This document shows, piece by piece, positions 11,446-21,010 of a stretch of 64,000 nucleotides of DNA (positions within the stretch are counted from its first letter, which is position 1; each line of letters opens with the position of its first letter). The position numbers and the translations under genes are program-made. The notes under the pieces are model-generated. The model was not told the DNA's origin. It was given only the letters and a program-made list of their open reading frames with translations, and did not search any database. The DNA is from Motacilla alba alba (lineage: Eukaryota > Chordata > Aves > Passeriformes > Motacillidae): NCBI RefSeq assembly GCF_015832195.1, contig NC_052034.1, forward strand, positions 4,241,501 through 4,305,500, read 5' to 3'.

Positions 11446-13690
11446 CGGGCTCTGTCTCGTCCCTCGCACCCGTCTGTCCCGCCCCGGCTCCCCTGCGTGG
11501 CTTGGGCTGGCCGGGGGCTGCTGGCCCGGGGGTGCTCCCGCGGGGATGGGGGGACAAGGAGTGCGGGGAGGTGAGGATCCAGCTCATGCTGCTCCTCCAA
11601 GGCTCCTGGGCTCTGGTGACTTCTCCATGGTCACCGTGTCCCCGTGGGCTCTGTGTCCCAGCCCTCCCTGGGAGATAGCCTTGTCGTGCTCCCCCAGGGA
11701 TGAGTGTGGAGCCAGGAGTGAGCGCCGCTGCATGGCCCGTGTGACCCCAGGGGGTGACCTCTGCAGGGGCACCCCAAAGAGTGGCACCCCGGGGCTGGAG
11801 AAGGGCTGACACATGCTGAAAATGCTGTGTCACAGCAGCCAGGCTGGTGGCAGCAGCTTATGTCCCCCTGCCCTGCCACCAGAGCCCTGTCCCAGCCCCA
11901 CATGCCCTTCCCTGCTCTGGGGGACAGCAGGGTGGGTCTGGGGGTACCTGGGGTCACCCTGCAAGCAGGACCAGTGACAGCCAGCACGGGGCTGGCATGG
12001 GGGCTTTGCTGCACTGCCCTCCCTGGGCAAAACGGTTTCTTTGTCCCTCCAGACCCTCCACGTCCCCCCAAACCCAGGGCAGGACAACAGGCACTGTCCT
12101 GTGTGTCCCGCAGGGTGGCCCTGCAGATAGACAGGGTGGGGACAGCTCTGCAGCTCCCAGTGCCCCCTTATCTGCAGCCAGCCACGCTGTCCTGGGGCAG
12201 CACGGCTGCTGGGAGGGCCGTGGCACTCGGGGGTCTCTGTGGCACCTGGGGGGGTCTCTCACAGCTGTGGTACGAGCCTGGGGGACACTCAGGCCCCCTC
12301 TGCCGCTGTGGGGTACAAGGCCACGGGGCAGGGCTGCCCTCGAGCGCTGAGCAGGCAGCAGGGCTGGCAGGCACCGCCAGCATGGAGATAATCCCATGGG
12401 GACAATCCCCTGGGACTCACCTGGAGCTGGCCAGCTCGGGGGACTCAGGGACACTGCCTGTGTCACTGCTCTGCGGGCTGGGGTGCCTGTGCCACAGTTT
12501 GGGGAACGCTAGAGGCTCCAGGACTCCTCTGGGTCACAACAGGGACCAAAACAGGAGGTCCCTTGCAGCCCCCAAGTCCCCACAGCCTCATGCCCTGGGA
12601 CAGGCTCAGAGCTGGGCTTGACCCTGTGTCCCCTCCTGCCAGGGTCTGCCCCGGCCAGGGGAGCGTGGGCCATGCTGCCCCTGTTCCCGTGGCCCGGAGG
12701 GGACAGAGGGTCCAGGGACACCTTGTGTGGCAGGGCAGGGTCCCCGATAGCCGGAGGCTGCTGCTTATCGGGACCCCGAGCACACGGCCGGGCCCGCGGG
12801 GGATTATCACCTCCCCCCAGGCGATTTCCAGGAATGCCAGCCTGTCCTGGCGCCAACAACCCGGCAGGATGGCACAGCTCCGGCTGCAGGATGTGGCCCT
12901 GTGGGGACAGACAGAGCTGGGGGACACAAATGACCAGGGTCATGCACAGGCAGGTGACACTCACGGTCAGGGGGTGGAGCCGTTTGGGGACACGCATGGT
13001 TAGGGGACGAGTGTGACCAGGATCATGTGCAATGAGGGGACACAGCTCTCTTGGGGACACACGTGGTCAGGAGGGACCCTTGGGGGGACATAGCTGGGGG
13101 TTACATCCCTCCAGGGGACACACATGGCCAGGGGAGCGTGTCCCCAAGTGGGGGAGACATCCCTCAAAGGGTCACATCCGCCTAGGAAGGGGACTGTGTT
13201 TCCAGGGTGTCCCTAAAGGCAGGAGGGCAAATCCTTTTTTTTGGGGACGCACTGCTAGGGGTCATGTCCCTCAGGAGAGCAAATATGGCCGGGGGCACAG
13301 CACTGCAGAGGTCACCCACCCCAGGGGGCACAGGCTCCCTGTACCTCACCTGAGGGTGCCTGTGTAGGGTGACCCCCACGCCCAGATGTCCCTAATGTCC
13401 CTGCTGGGCCCCTCCCCACGGGCTGCCACCCCGCCCTGTCCAACACCACTGTCCAGCAGCTGGGAACCAGTTTGCAGTGGGGAGCTCCCAGTTCAGGGTC
13501 CCCACAACTATGGGAAGGGATAATCCTGGTGACCACAGGAGGGTGGGGCATTTGTGGGGCCACCCTGAAGTGGAAGACGCAGGGGGTGACCCCTTGCAAG
13601 CCCCACATCCCCCAGTTCCCCCATGGACAATGCCAGGCTGGGTGGGGGGAGCTGCTTGGGGCGGTGCCCCCCCGGGCAGGAAGGGGTTAA
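11446..13690. other. GC-rich intergenic region between FLOT2 and the microRNA gene
   Basis: No protein-coding exon is recognised. The long open frames on both strands are by-products of high GC content. From about 12930 to 13330 there is a degenerate minisatellite-like tract of GGGGACACA and CATGG blocks with irregular spacing. Scattered GATA motifs lie between 12125 and 12809. Confidence 0.6.
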
Positions 13691-13699
13691 GGGCCCGTC

Positions 13700-13753
13700 C
13701 AGCTGTGCAGGGCAGATGTGAGATATGCAGATGAGGCAGAGCAGGTTTTATAA
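13700..13753 (+). promoter_or_regulatory. Core promoter of the miR-144/451 gene
   Basis: A TTTATAAG box at 13747-13754 is preceded within 50 bp by E-boxes CAGCTG (13700-13705), CAGATG (13713-13718) and CAGATG (13728-13733), and by a GATA core in AGATAT (13721-13726). TAL1/GATA-1 style elements next to a TATA box fit an erythroid promoter. Transcription would be expected to start near 13779, about 540 bp before pre-miR-144. The start site is inferred from TATA spacing. Confidence 0.6.
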
Positions 13754-14302
13754 GGCGGGTGCAGACCCAGCACCCCACAAAGCCCCAGTGCCACCCCCAC
13801 AGGTAGGTGCCACCACCTGGCAGCTGCTGTCCTGCTCGGGGAGGGTGGGGCTGGAGGGACAAAGGTGGGGTTTTGGGAACCCCTGTCCTGCTCTGAGATG
13901 GGGATCTGGGATAAAAGGAGGGGTCAGGGGGGTGCTGTGTTGGGGGGGGCAATTGGGAGCCCTCAATCCCACTCGGGGGCAGCAGGACTGGGGGCAAAGA
14001 TGGGGTGAGGGGGTCTTGGGGCGAGGGGACAATTGGGAACCTCTGCTCCTCTCCAGGGTGGTGAGAATGGGGTGACAAGGAGGGACTGGGGGGACACCTG
14101 TGTGGGGAAGGCACTGGGAACCTCTGTCCTGCTCTGGGGTGGTGGAACTGGGAGGGACGAGGAGCACGTGGGGAGGTGCTGGGACAGGGAGGCCTCCAGG
14201 AGCCTCAGGAGGGGACAGGGATGGGTGAGGGTGACACCAGGGTGGCAACGGGCTCCCTGACCACGCTGTCTGTCCCCTGCAGGCTCTGCTCTCCTCCCCG
14301 CG

Positions 14303-14382
14303 CTGTCCCGGGCAGGATATCATCGTATACTGTAAGTTGGCTATGAGACACTACAGTATAGATGATGTACTCCCCGGGCCGC
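14303..14382 (+). ncRNA. MIR144: microRNA precursor miR-144
   Basis: The 5p arm (14315-14336) and the 3p arm (14352-14371, TACAGTATAGATGATGTACT) flank a short loop. The 3p mature sequence is identical to the human one as I recall it. The 5p arm differs by one base, G instead of A at its eleventh position, which falls in an unpaired bulge, so the hairpin is preserved. The miR-144 and miR-451 pair is transcribed as one unit and is erythroid-enriched in other vertebrates. pre-miR-451 follows about 140 bp downstream. Confidence 0.98.
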
Positions 14383-14504
14383 ACCGACCTCCTGCCGCCG
14401 GCAGCCCCCGGGACACGCCCGGGCCACCGGGGACAGCGACACGGGCTGGGACAGCCCGGGCTGGGACACCCCGGCTGGGAGAGGATCCGGACGCAGCCGG
14501 GGAG

Positions 14505-14570
14505 CCACGGCCGGCGGGGAAACCGTTACCATTACTGAGTTTAGTAATGGTAACGGTTCTGCTGACGGCC
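14505..14570 (+). ncRNA. MIR451: microRNA precursor miR-451
   Basis: A near-perfect stem of AACCGTTACCATTACT and AGTAATGGTAACGGTT is joined by a tiny loop, the known short hairpin that bypasses Dicer and is cut by Argonaute 2. The mature sequence occupies 14520-14541 and spans the 5' stem and the loop, matching the vertebrate miR-451 sequence as I recall it. The lower stem extends through the complementary GGCCGGC and GACGGCC segments. It lies downstream of miR-144 in the conserved order. Confidence 0.98.
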
Positions 14571-14574
14571 GGTG

Positions 14575-14800
14575 ACACGGCACGGCACAGAACGGCACGG
14601 GAACGGCACGGGAATGGCACGGGAATGGCACGGGAAGGGCACGGGAATGGGACAGGAATGGCATGGGGTGGGATGGGATGGGAATGGCATGGGATGGCAC
14701 GGGAATGGCATGGGGTGGGATGGGATGGGATGGGAATGGCATGGGGTGGGATGGCACGGGATGGCACGGGATGGCACGGGATGGCACGGCAAGGACGCAA
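14575..14800 (+). repeat. GGAATGGCAC-type minisatellite
   Basis: This tract of 5- and 10-bp units (GGCAC, GGAAT, GGGAT) starts a few bases after the pre-miR-451 stem and ends about 25 bp before the poly(A) signal. Units grade from GGAACGGCAC at the left, through GGGATGGGAT, to perfect GGGATGGCAC copies at the right. It would be transcribed as part of the primary microRNA transcript. Confidence 0.9.
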
Positions 14801-14825
14801 GGAGCCCTGGGGACGGGCACAGGAC

Positions 14826-14831
14826 AATAAA
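14826..14831 (+). terminator. AATAAA poly(A) signal of the microRNA gene
   Basis: This canonical hexamer lies 285 bp after mature miR-451 and upstream of the minisatellite that precedes ERAL1. It is the only such hexamer between miR-451 and ERAL1, so it is the natural 3' end of the microRNA transcript. Confidence 0.55.
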
Positions 14832-14924
14832 CGGAGTTACAGAACCGTGGCTCCACTCGCCTTCCTCACCACATCCCCTGCGGGCTCCGGGCCTGGCGGA
14901 ACCGCGCACTGGGAGCACCGGGAG

Positions 14925-15425
14925 GGCACCTGGTGGCACTGGGGGGACACTGGTGACACTGGAGGGGCACTGGTGACACTGCTGACACCAGGAGCACTGG
15001 TGACACTGGAGGGGCACTGGTGACACTGGGAGTGCTGGTGACACTGGGGGGACATTAGAGACACTGGGGGGGCACTTGTGACTCTTGGGGGGCACTGATG
15101 ACACTGGTGACACTGGGGAGCACTGGTAACACTGGGGGGCAGACACTGGTGACACTGGGGAGGCACTGGTGACACTGGGGAGCACTGGTGACACTGGGAG
15201 GATTGGTGACACTGAGGGGCACTGGTGACTCCGGTGACACCGGGAGCGCTGGTGACACCGGGGGGCACTGGTGACACTGGGGGGGCACTGGTGACTCTGG
15301 TGACACCCGGAGCGCTGGTGACACTGGGGGCACTGGTGACACTGGGGGGCACTGGTGACTCCGGTGACACCGGGAGCGCTGGTGACACTGGGGGGCACTG
15401 GTGACTCCGGTGACACCGGGAGCGC
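14925..15425 (+). repeat. GGCACTGGTGACACTGGGG minisatellite
   Basis: About 25 imperfect copies of an 18-21 bp unit lie directly upstream of the ERAL1 CpG island. Units vary in G-run length, and a CCGGTGACACCGGGAGCGC variant becomes frequent towards the right end. Long open frames across it on the minus strand (VTSAPQCHQ-type repeats) are translation artefacts of the repeat. Confidence 0.95.
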
Positions 15426-15462
15426 GGGTGACCCCGCCGTGCCCCACCCGCGCCGCGCGGTG

Positions 15463-15480
15463 CCGCCGGCAGGGGGCGCT
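15463..15480 (+). promoter_or_regulatory. CTCF-like motif upstream of ERAL1
   Basis: CCGGCAGGGGGCGCT (15466-15480) matches the vertebrate CTCF core CCASCAGGGGGCGCT except for one base. It lies about 40 bp after the minisatellite and 170 bp before the ERAL1 start codon. A near-identical motif in the same orientation lies at 22164-22179. Binding is inferred from the motif. Confidence 0.5.
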
Positions 15481-15655
15481 CCGGCGCCCCCGCCCCGCCC
15501 CGCCCGCTCCTCGGCCGTTTGCATCCCACAATCCCCCGCGGCACAGCGGCGCTCTGGCCGCGCTCTCGCGCTCTCTATGGCCGCGCGCTGTTCGCCAATG
15601 GCAGCGGGCACCGCTCGCCTTCCCGGCGTGCTCCGCGGCGCGCCAACATGGCGGC
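15481..15655 (+). promoter_or_regulatory. ERAL1 CpG-island promoter with TISU/YY1 element
   Basis: The segment is dense in CpG and has GC boxes (CCCCGCCCCGCCC near 15485), a CCAAT box (GCCAATGG near 15594) and no TATA box. At 15644-15655 CAACATGGCGGC matches the TISU consensus SAASATGGCGGC exactly and includes the start codon. TISU doubles as a YY1 site and directs initiation on very short leaders, so the transcription start is expected only about 5-30 nt upstream. Confidence 0.75.
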
Positions 15656-18600
15656 TCCCATGGCCGCGGCCGCCGCCAGGGCCGCGCTCTGCGCCGCCGG
15701 GCCGTTCCGGGCGGGAGCAGGTGCGCTGGGGCCGCGGGCGTACTCGGGGCGGCTGGGTGCGGGAGGTGGCGGGCGGGACGCCGGGGGAGGCCGAGAGGCC
15801 TCGTGGTGGGGTGAGCGCTGCGCGGATGCTGCGTGTGGAGGGGGGGCAACGCGAGCTTGGTGTGTTTTAGGGACGTTCTTGGCAAGTTCGGTGTTTTCTT
15901 CCAGCTCGCCTCCCGGGGAGCCGCCGGAGCGGGAGCAGCTCGGGGCTGGGCGGGATCCTGAACATTCCCAGCCACTGGGGCAGGAGCAGCTCGGTGCTGG
16001 GGGGGATCCCGAGCGTTCCCAGCCGCTGGAACGGGAGCAGCTCGGGGCTGGGCGGGATCCCGAGCGTTCCCAGCCGCTGGAACGGGAGCAGCTCGGCTCT
16101 GGGCAGCCTCCTGGGCATCCCTGCCCAGGCCTCCCCCGCCGCTCTGGGCCAGCACCCTCCACCCGTGGCCACCGACCAAGGTGAGTGCTGCCGGCTGCCG
16201 CCCCAGGGCTGTGCTGACCCGCGGAGGGTTTGGCACCATCCGAGCTCCTCCTTTCCCTGGCAGAGGAGCAGAAACGCCTGTTGGGGAATCGGCCCGACCA
16301 GCCCCAGCAGCCCAGGGTGCTGAGGATCGCCATCATCGGCGCTCCCAACGCCGGGAAATCCACGCTCTGCAACCAGCTCCTGGGCAGGAAGGTGAGGCTG
16401 GGCTGCAGCTCAGGCTGTTTCCTTTGGTTTTTTTTTGGCGTATCCTGGCTGTGTAACAGGTTTGACTGATTTCCTGCAGGTTTTCCCAGTCTCCAAGAAG
16501 GTGCACACCACCCGCTGCAAGGCCCGCGGTGTCATCACGCATGAGGACACGCAGCTGGTGAGTGCTGGAGCCCAAGGGCAGCATTTGCTCATCTGTGTCC
16601 CCTGGGATCACCTCTCATTATCTGTGTCCCCTGGGATCGCCTCTCATTGCACAAAGACAGGGTTTTCCCCTGACCTCTCGCCGCTGGCAAACTTGAAATG
16701 TTTGTTTTTGCTTTCCCCAGATCATTCTGGACACACCTGGCCTCACAAATCCCTTAAAAGCCAAAAGGTACCAGCACTGGGGTGGGGAGGGGGGTGCGTG
16801 CTGCCCAGCGAGGGTTGATGAAACAGGGATGTGGTTTTCACTGTGCAAAGCCTGTACATCAGAAGTGAGCTGAATGCAGATTTTTTAGCCTTATTTTGCT
16901 TTCCAATAATTCTTTTGTTGCAATTTCAGTAGCACACGGAGCCTGTGATGTCCCTTGAGCCTTTTTATGTGTGGTTCTGTGTATTTGCACATCACCAGGG
17001 ATATAATAACCTCTAAAGCAGCTTTGTGGCAGCTGGAATGAGGGGAAACACTGGTTTCCCTCTAGTTTGAGAGGGAGGAACACCATTATAATGAAGTGAG
17101 GAACACAATTATAATGAAGTGTGTCTGCTTTACTCATTTGTATTTGTCTTTCAGGCATAACTTAGATGAAGCCATGCTGACAGACCCATGGGACAGCATG
17201 AAACATGCAGATTTAGGTGGGTTTTCAACTCTTTTTTGGATCAGACCAAATCCTTTCCTGCCACACAATTCCCAGCTGTGCTGTCTGGGTGTTTGCTGGC
17301 AGCACAGGCAGCCCAGGGAGTGTGAACAAGGAAGGAAGGGCAGGGAAAAGATCTGGAATATTGAGCTGAGGAGGGGATAAGAACTGCCTGGTGCCAAGGG
17401 GAGGCAGTTTGGGTTAATGATTTGGCTTGGATGTTGAGATTTAGGACGTGTGATGTCATTAGGGTGACATGGGTACGCTGCATTTTTAGTGTTTTCAATA
17501 AAATTCTTCTTTTTGTGCCCCTCCTGAAGAGGGGAGTGACCATAGACTCTAAAGCTGCAAGTGAACATTCTGGAAAATGTGGATTCATCCTGTTTCCCTC
17601 CCTCTTTCCTGGCAGTCCTGGTTCTGGTGGACGTGTCAGATCACTGGACAAGGAACTCTCTGAGCAAGGAGGTGCTCAAGTGCCTGTCTCAGTTCCCCCA
17701 CATCCCCAGTGTGCTGGTCCTGAACAAGGTAAATCCTGCTCATTCTTCCTGCCTTCTTCTGGCACCACCTGGCATCAGCACTGATGGGTTTTGGGTCCCT
17801 GGTGTGTTAAAGGACACAGGTTCCTCCTCTGCTCCAGAATATTGAGGGGTGTGTACCCATTGCGTGCACAAGCACCCCTGGAGCTGTGCTGCTGTCTGGG
17901 GTTTAAATCCATCTGGGAAGAGGAGCCAGGTCAGCCAGGGAGAAGCTCAGCAGAGCTGACAGGTTCTCGGGGTTTGGGAAAACTGTTCTTGGGGTTTGCT
18001 GGCACACTGGCACAAAACTGTGTCAGTTTTGGCCTCTGGTGACAAAACTGTCCTGTCCTGCAGCAGTGCTTCCCTGGCTGGTTTGCTCTGGCTCCTTCAG
18101 GGCCAGGGCCCAGCTGCCTGCCTTGTTCAGGATAAATCCTGACACCCCTCTCTCTCTCAGGTGGATATACTAAAGAAGAAGTTTCTCCTGCTGGAAATAG
18201 CAACAGACCTGACAGAGGGAGTTGTAAACGGAAGGAAACTGGAAGTGAAATCTTCTGCACTTAAACAGGATTCCCGTTCTTCAGTGAAGTTTCCCCTTCA
18301 TACCACTCAGGCTTCTCCCCCTGAAAGCAAGGTTCCAGGGTCTCCCTTTGGGCAGGAAAAGAATCAGGCCCAGGAAGGCTGTGGTGTGGACAAGAGCAGT
18401 GATGCTGGGGGTGCTGGCACAGGGGAAGGACCGAAGCACCACGCACCCAAGGATCTGAAGGATATGAGAGGCTGGCCACACTTCCAGGAGATCTTCATGC
18501 TGGCAGCTCTCCGTGGGGAGGAGGTGGATACGCTCAAGGTAACTCCAGTCTGAGCTTGTGTCACACCGGGGTGGGAGCCCAGCACTTCATACAGAGCCTC

Positions 18601-19792
18601 AGCTTCTGGCCTGGCATGTGGGGGAAGGTGTCATGTGTCAACGTGGGATGTGTCCCTGCTGCATCTGCAGAGTGTTCTGTACAAAGCTCTCACCTGGGGC
18701 TCTCCAAACAGCAGCTTGTTCACAACAAGGAATCCTCCCACTGCTGTCTCCCTGCTCCAGGGCTTCTGTGGGCTCTGGTGTGATACACACAGCCCTGGGG
18801 AGGGGTGCCAGAGCTTCCCTTTCTCCTGTCCCTGCCCAAAACACCAAACCACTGCCCTGATGCAGGCCAGCAGCAGTGCCCTCTCTGCAGGAGGAGCGCG
18901 GGGGCGGTGGCATTGAGTGGGTGACACGTGGCAGCTGATGGGGTGTCTTGTGCCCACAGAGGTACCTCCTGATGCAAGCCAAGCCAGGCCCTTGGGAATT
19001 CCACAGCCACGTCCTGACCAGCCAGTCGCCTCAGGAGGTCTGTGATAATATCATCAGGGAGAAGGTCCTGGAGTACCTGCCTCTGGAGGTGCCTTATGGA
19101 GTGACTCAGGTGGGAAGTGTGCCCGGGCAGGCTCGGCCATGAGCTGTTTTATTGGGAATTTCGGGCTGTGTGATGAGAATCCCTTTGTTTGGATCTGTGG
19201 GATCTGCCAGGCCCTGTGGGGTGACTCAGTACTTGCAGGTGTGCTGTTAGACCGTTTCTGTGTGTGAAGGGGCCACGCTTGTGTGCTGGTGTGTCCAGGG
19301 GATGGTGCAGGGGGTTCCTGAGGGTTTCCCAGGGCTGCTGAGTGCTCCGTTGCTGTGGCAGGTGACACACGTGTGGGAGGAAGGACAATGTGGGGAGCTC
19401 CTCATCGTGCAGAGCCTCCTGGTGCCAAGGGAGTCTCATAAGGTGAGTGAAGGAAGAAAGATGGGATGCTGGGGAGGGTGAAGGGAGGTTCCCCAAGTCC
19501 ATCCTTGCTGTGCTTCCCTCTCCCTCTCTTTTGGGAAGGGCCATGTACCCAGTACTGTGTTGCTTCACAGTTTAATGTTGGAATTTCCCTCATTGTTTCT
19601 GTGGCTGCAGCATTCTCCTGGGCAATGTAAGGGTGAGTTTGATGATGTTCTCTCTGGGTTTTAACGCAGAGGATGTTGATTGGAAGAGGAGGAAGGGTCA
19701 TCAGCAGGATTGCTCGGGAGGCTGGCCAGGACCTGATGAACGCTTTCCTGTGTGAGGTCTGCCTGAAGCTAAAGGTGGAGGTGAAGGGTTGA
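15648..19792 (+). CDS. ERAL1: Era-like 12S mitochondrial rRNA chaperone GTPase
   Basis: ERAL1 binds mitochondrial 12S rRNA and is needed for small-subunit assembly. Eleven coding exons join without a frame break: 15648-15720, 15905-16180, 16264-16391, 16480-16557, 16721-16767, 17155-17216, 17616-17728, 18161-18538, 18960-19109, 19362-19442 and 19670-19792 (TGA). The product is 502 residues; human has 437. Residues 1-32 are Ala/Arg-rich without acidic residues, fitting a mitochondrial presequence. GTPase motifs are G1 GAPNAGKST (142-150), the TTR switch I (169-171), G3 DTPG (189-192) and G4 NKVD (258-261). The G5 position reads AAL (374-376) where human has SAL. The C-terminal KH domain has its GXXG loop as GRGG (467-470); human has GPKG. 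The extra length comes from an N-terminal repeat and a longer linker in exon 8. The start was chosen for its TISU context and presequence. Confidence 0.98.
15931..16119 (+). repeat. 51-bp coding tandem repeat in ERAL1 exon 2
   Basis: Three 17-codon units begin at 15931, 15982 and 16033, followed by a decayed fourth from 16084. The second and third units encode close copies of [17 protein letters not shown] and differ by very few bases, while the first is more diverged (ILNIPSHWG). Because the period is a multiple of three, copy changes keep the frame. The repeat lies between the presequence and the GTPase domain, where human ERAL1 has unrelated sequence. Confidence 0.95.
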
Positions 19793-21010
19793 GCACTTGG
19801 TGTTTTAACAGCTCTTGAACTCTCTGATCATGTGGAGAAACCAGTCCTGGGGGTATCCTGGCACCTTTGCTGAATCCAGAAATAGAGGATGATGGAGTTA
19901 CTATGGTGGGCTGAAGTGGAATAAATTATTCTTTGGGGGAACAGCCCAAACTGAAATAAAATCTCCAGACCTTCTACGGCATCTGGCCTGGAGACAGACA
20001 CTGGAGAATCAGCTGCATCCACTTCTGGTACTGCATTTCCAGAGCTGCCACCCTCTTCTTCTGGGCTGTGTCTCATGTCCTTGCTCTCAGGTGCTTGTAC
20101 GTGGGAGTTCAGGAGCATCTCCTGCCTTGTAGCAAACAAAAGGTCGCCGTGAAGGATTATCAGCACGTTTGTAATCTCTTCTGGAGGCTGAATCGTGGTC
20201 ACACAGGAGGACAAGGCCACCCCAGCCCAGCTGATGATCTCGTGTTGACTTTTCTCCCTGCCCTGTTGCAGCTGGTGGGTGTAGGGAGTTGGTTTTAGGG
20301 GTTTGCTGGCAGCTGGAACATCTGTAATGCCTGACTGGCTTGTGTGTCATGCAAAACCAGCCTGGACCCGCTTTTTGGGAATTTGAGTAGTTTATTGTAT
20401 CACTTACTTCCAAGCCCTCACTCCTTGCAGCAGGGTCACAGACACAAACACAGCAGCTGTTGCAGCTGAAGAAAACCCCAAAGTGGGAAGAGCAGCAGGT
20501 TCTGCAGCTCAGGTGTGGCAGAGGCACCTGCACAGGTGAGGCTGGAGGAGCAGGGCTGGCTCTGCAGGGCCCTTGCCATGGTGGAGCCTGGCACCACATG
20601 CGTGTGCTTGGGCCTGGTGTTTGGGGCTTGTTTTGCCTCTTTTGTCAGGTTTTTGGAGCACTGGGTTCCTTCCTGCCAGCAATCCATGTAAATCTCCATG
20701 TCCAGTTATAAATCAGCATCCCTGAGGGAAGAAAACCCCAGCAGGGAGGAGACTGGGAAGGGTCTGGAACCCAAACCTGGTTTGGGTTTGCTCAGCCCCT
20801 TGTCCCTCTCTGGTGCACTGTGAAAGAGATGTTTTACCCTTCTGCTGAAGAATTCTATCTGGAATGTGAGATAACTGAAAACTGGGTTGGGAAACCTGCA
20901 CAGAGTGTCCCTCCTTGTTTCCCCAGGAGCAGGGTGTGCTGTGGGCCCTTGAATGCTGCTGTCCAACTTTTGAATTTCCCTTGCAATAAAATGAGGTCCC
21001 AGCAAATGGT
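19793..21010 (+). other. ERAL1: ERAL1 3'UTR with three candidate poly(A) signals
   Basis: AATAAA occurs at 19919-19924, 19955-19960 and 20985-20990. The last is followed by a GT-rich stretch (TGGTTGTTCTCTCC), so a long 3'UTR of about 1.2 kb and a short one of about 150 nt are both possible. A minus-strand open frame crosses 19828-20352 and is discussed as a finding. Confidence 0.55.

Larger units (their letters stand above)
13779..14850 (+). ncRNA. Putative primary transcript of miR-144/miR-451
   Basis: The unit runs from the predicted TATA-directed start, through both microRNA hairpins, to an AATAAA at 14826-14831. A donor-like CAG|GTAGGT at 13800-13806 and an acceptor-like CCCCTGCAG ending at 14281 suggest an optional 480-nt intron between a very short first exon and the exon carrying the hairpins. 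Bases 13850-14270 hold about four degenerate roughly 100-bp repeats built around CTGTCCTGCTCTGGGGTGG. The ends and the intron are predictions from signals, not from transcripts. Confidence 0.55.

Noticed and set aside
10931..11809. 292-codon + strand open frame downstream of FLOT2
   Set aside because: Composition is that of translated GC-rich DNA (Pro, Ala, Gly, Arg and Ser), other frames are equally open, and no family is recognised.
14541..15611. Long minus-strand open frames across the upstream minisatellites
   Set aside because: They translate short tandem repeats (SVTSAPQCHQ and IPSHPMPF types) and continue into the ERAL1 promoter on the wrong strand; they are repeat artefacts.
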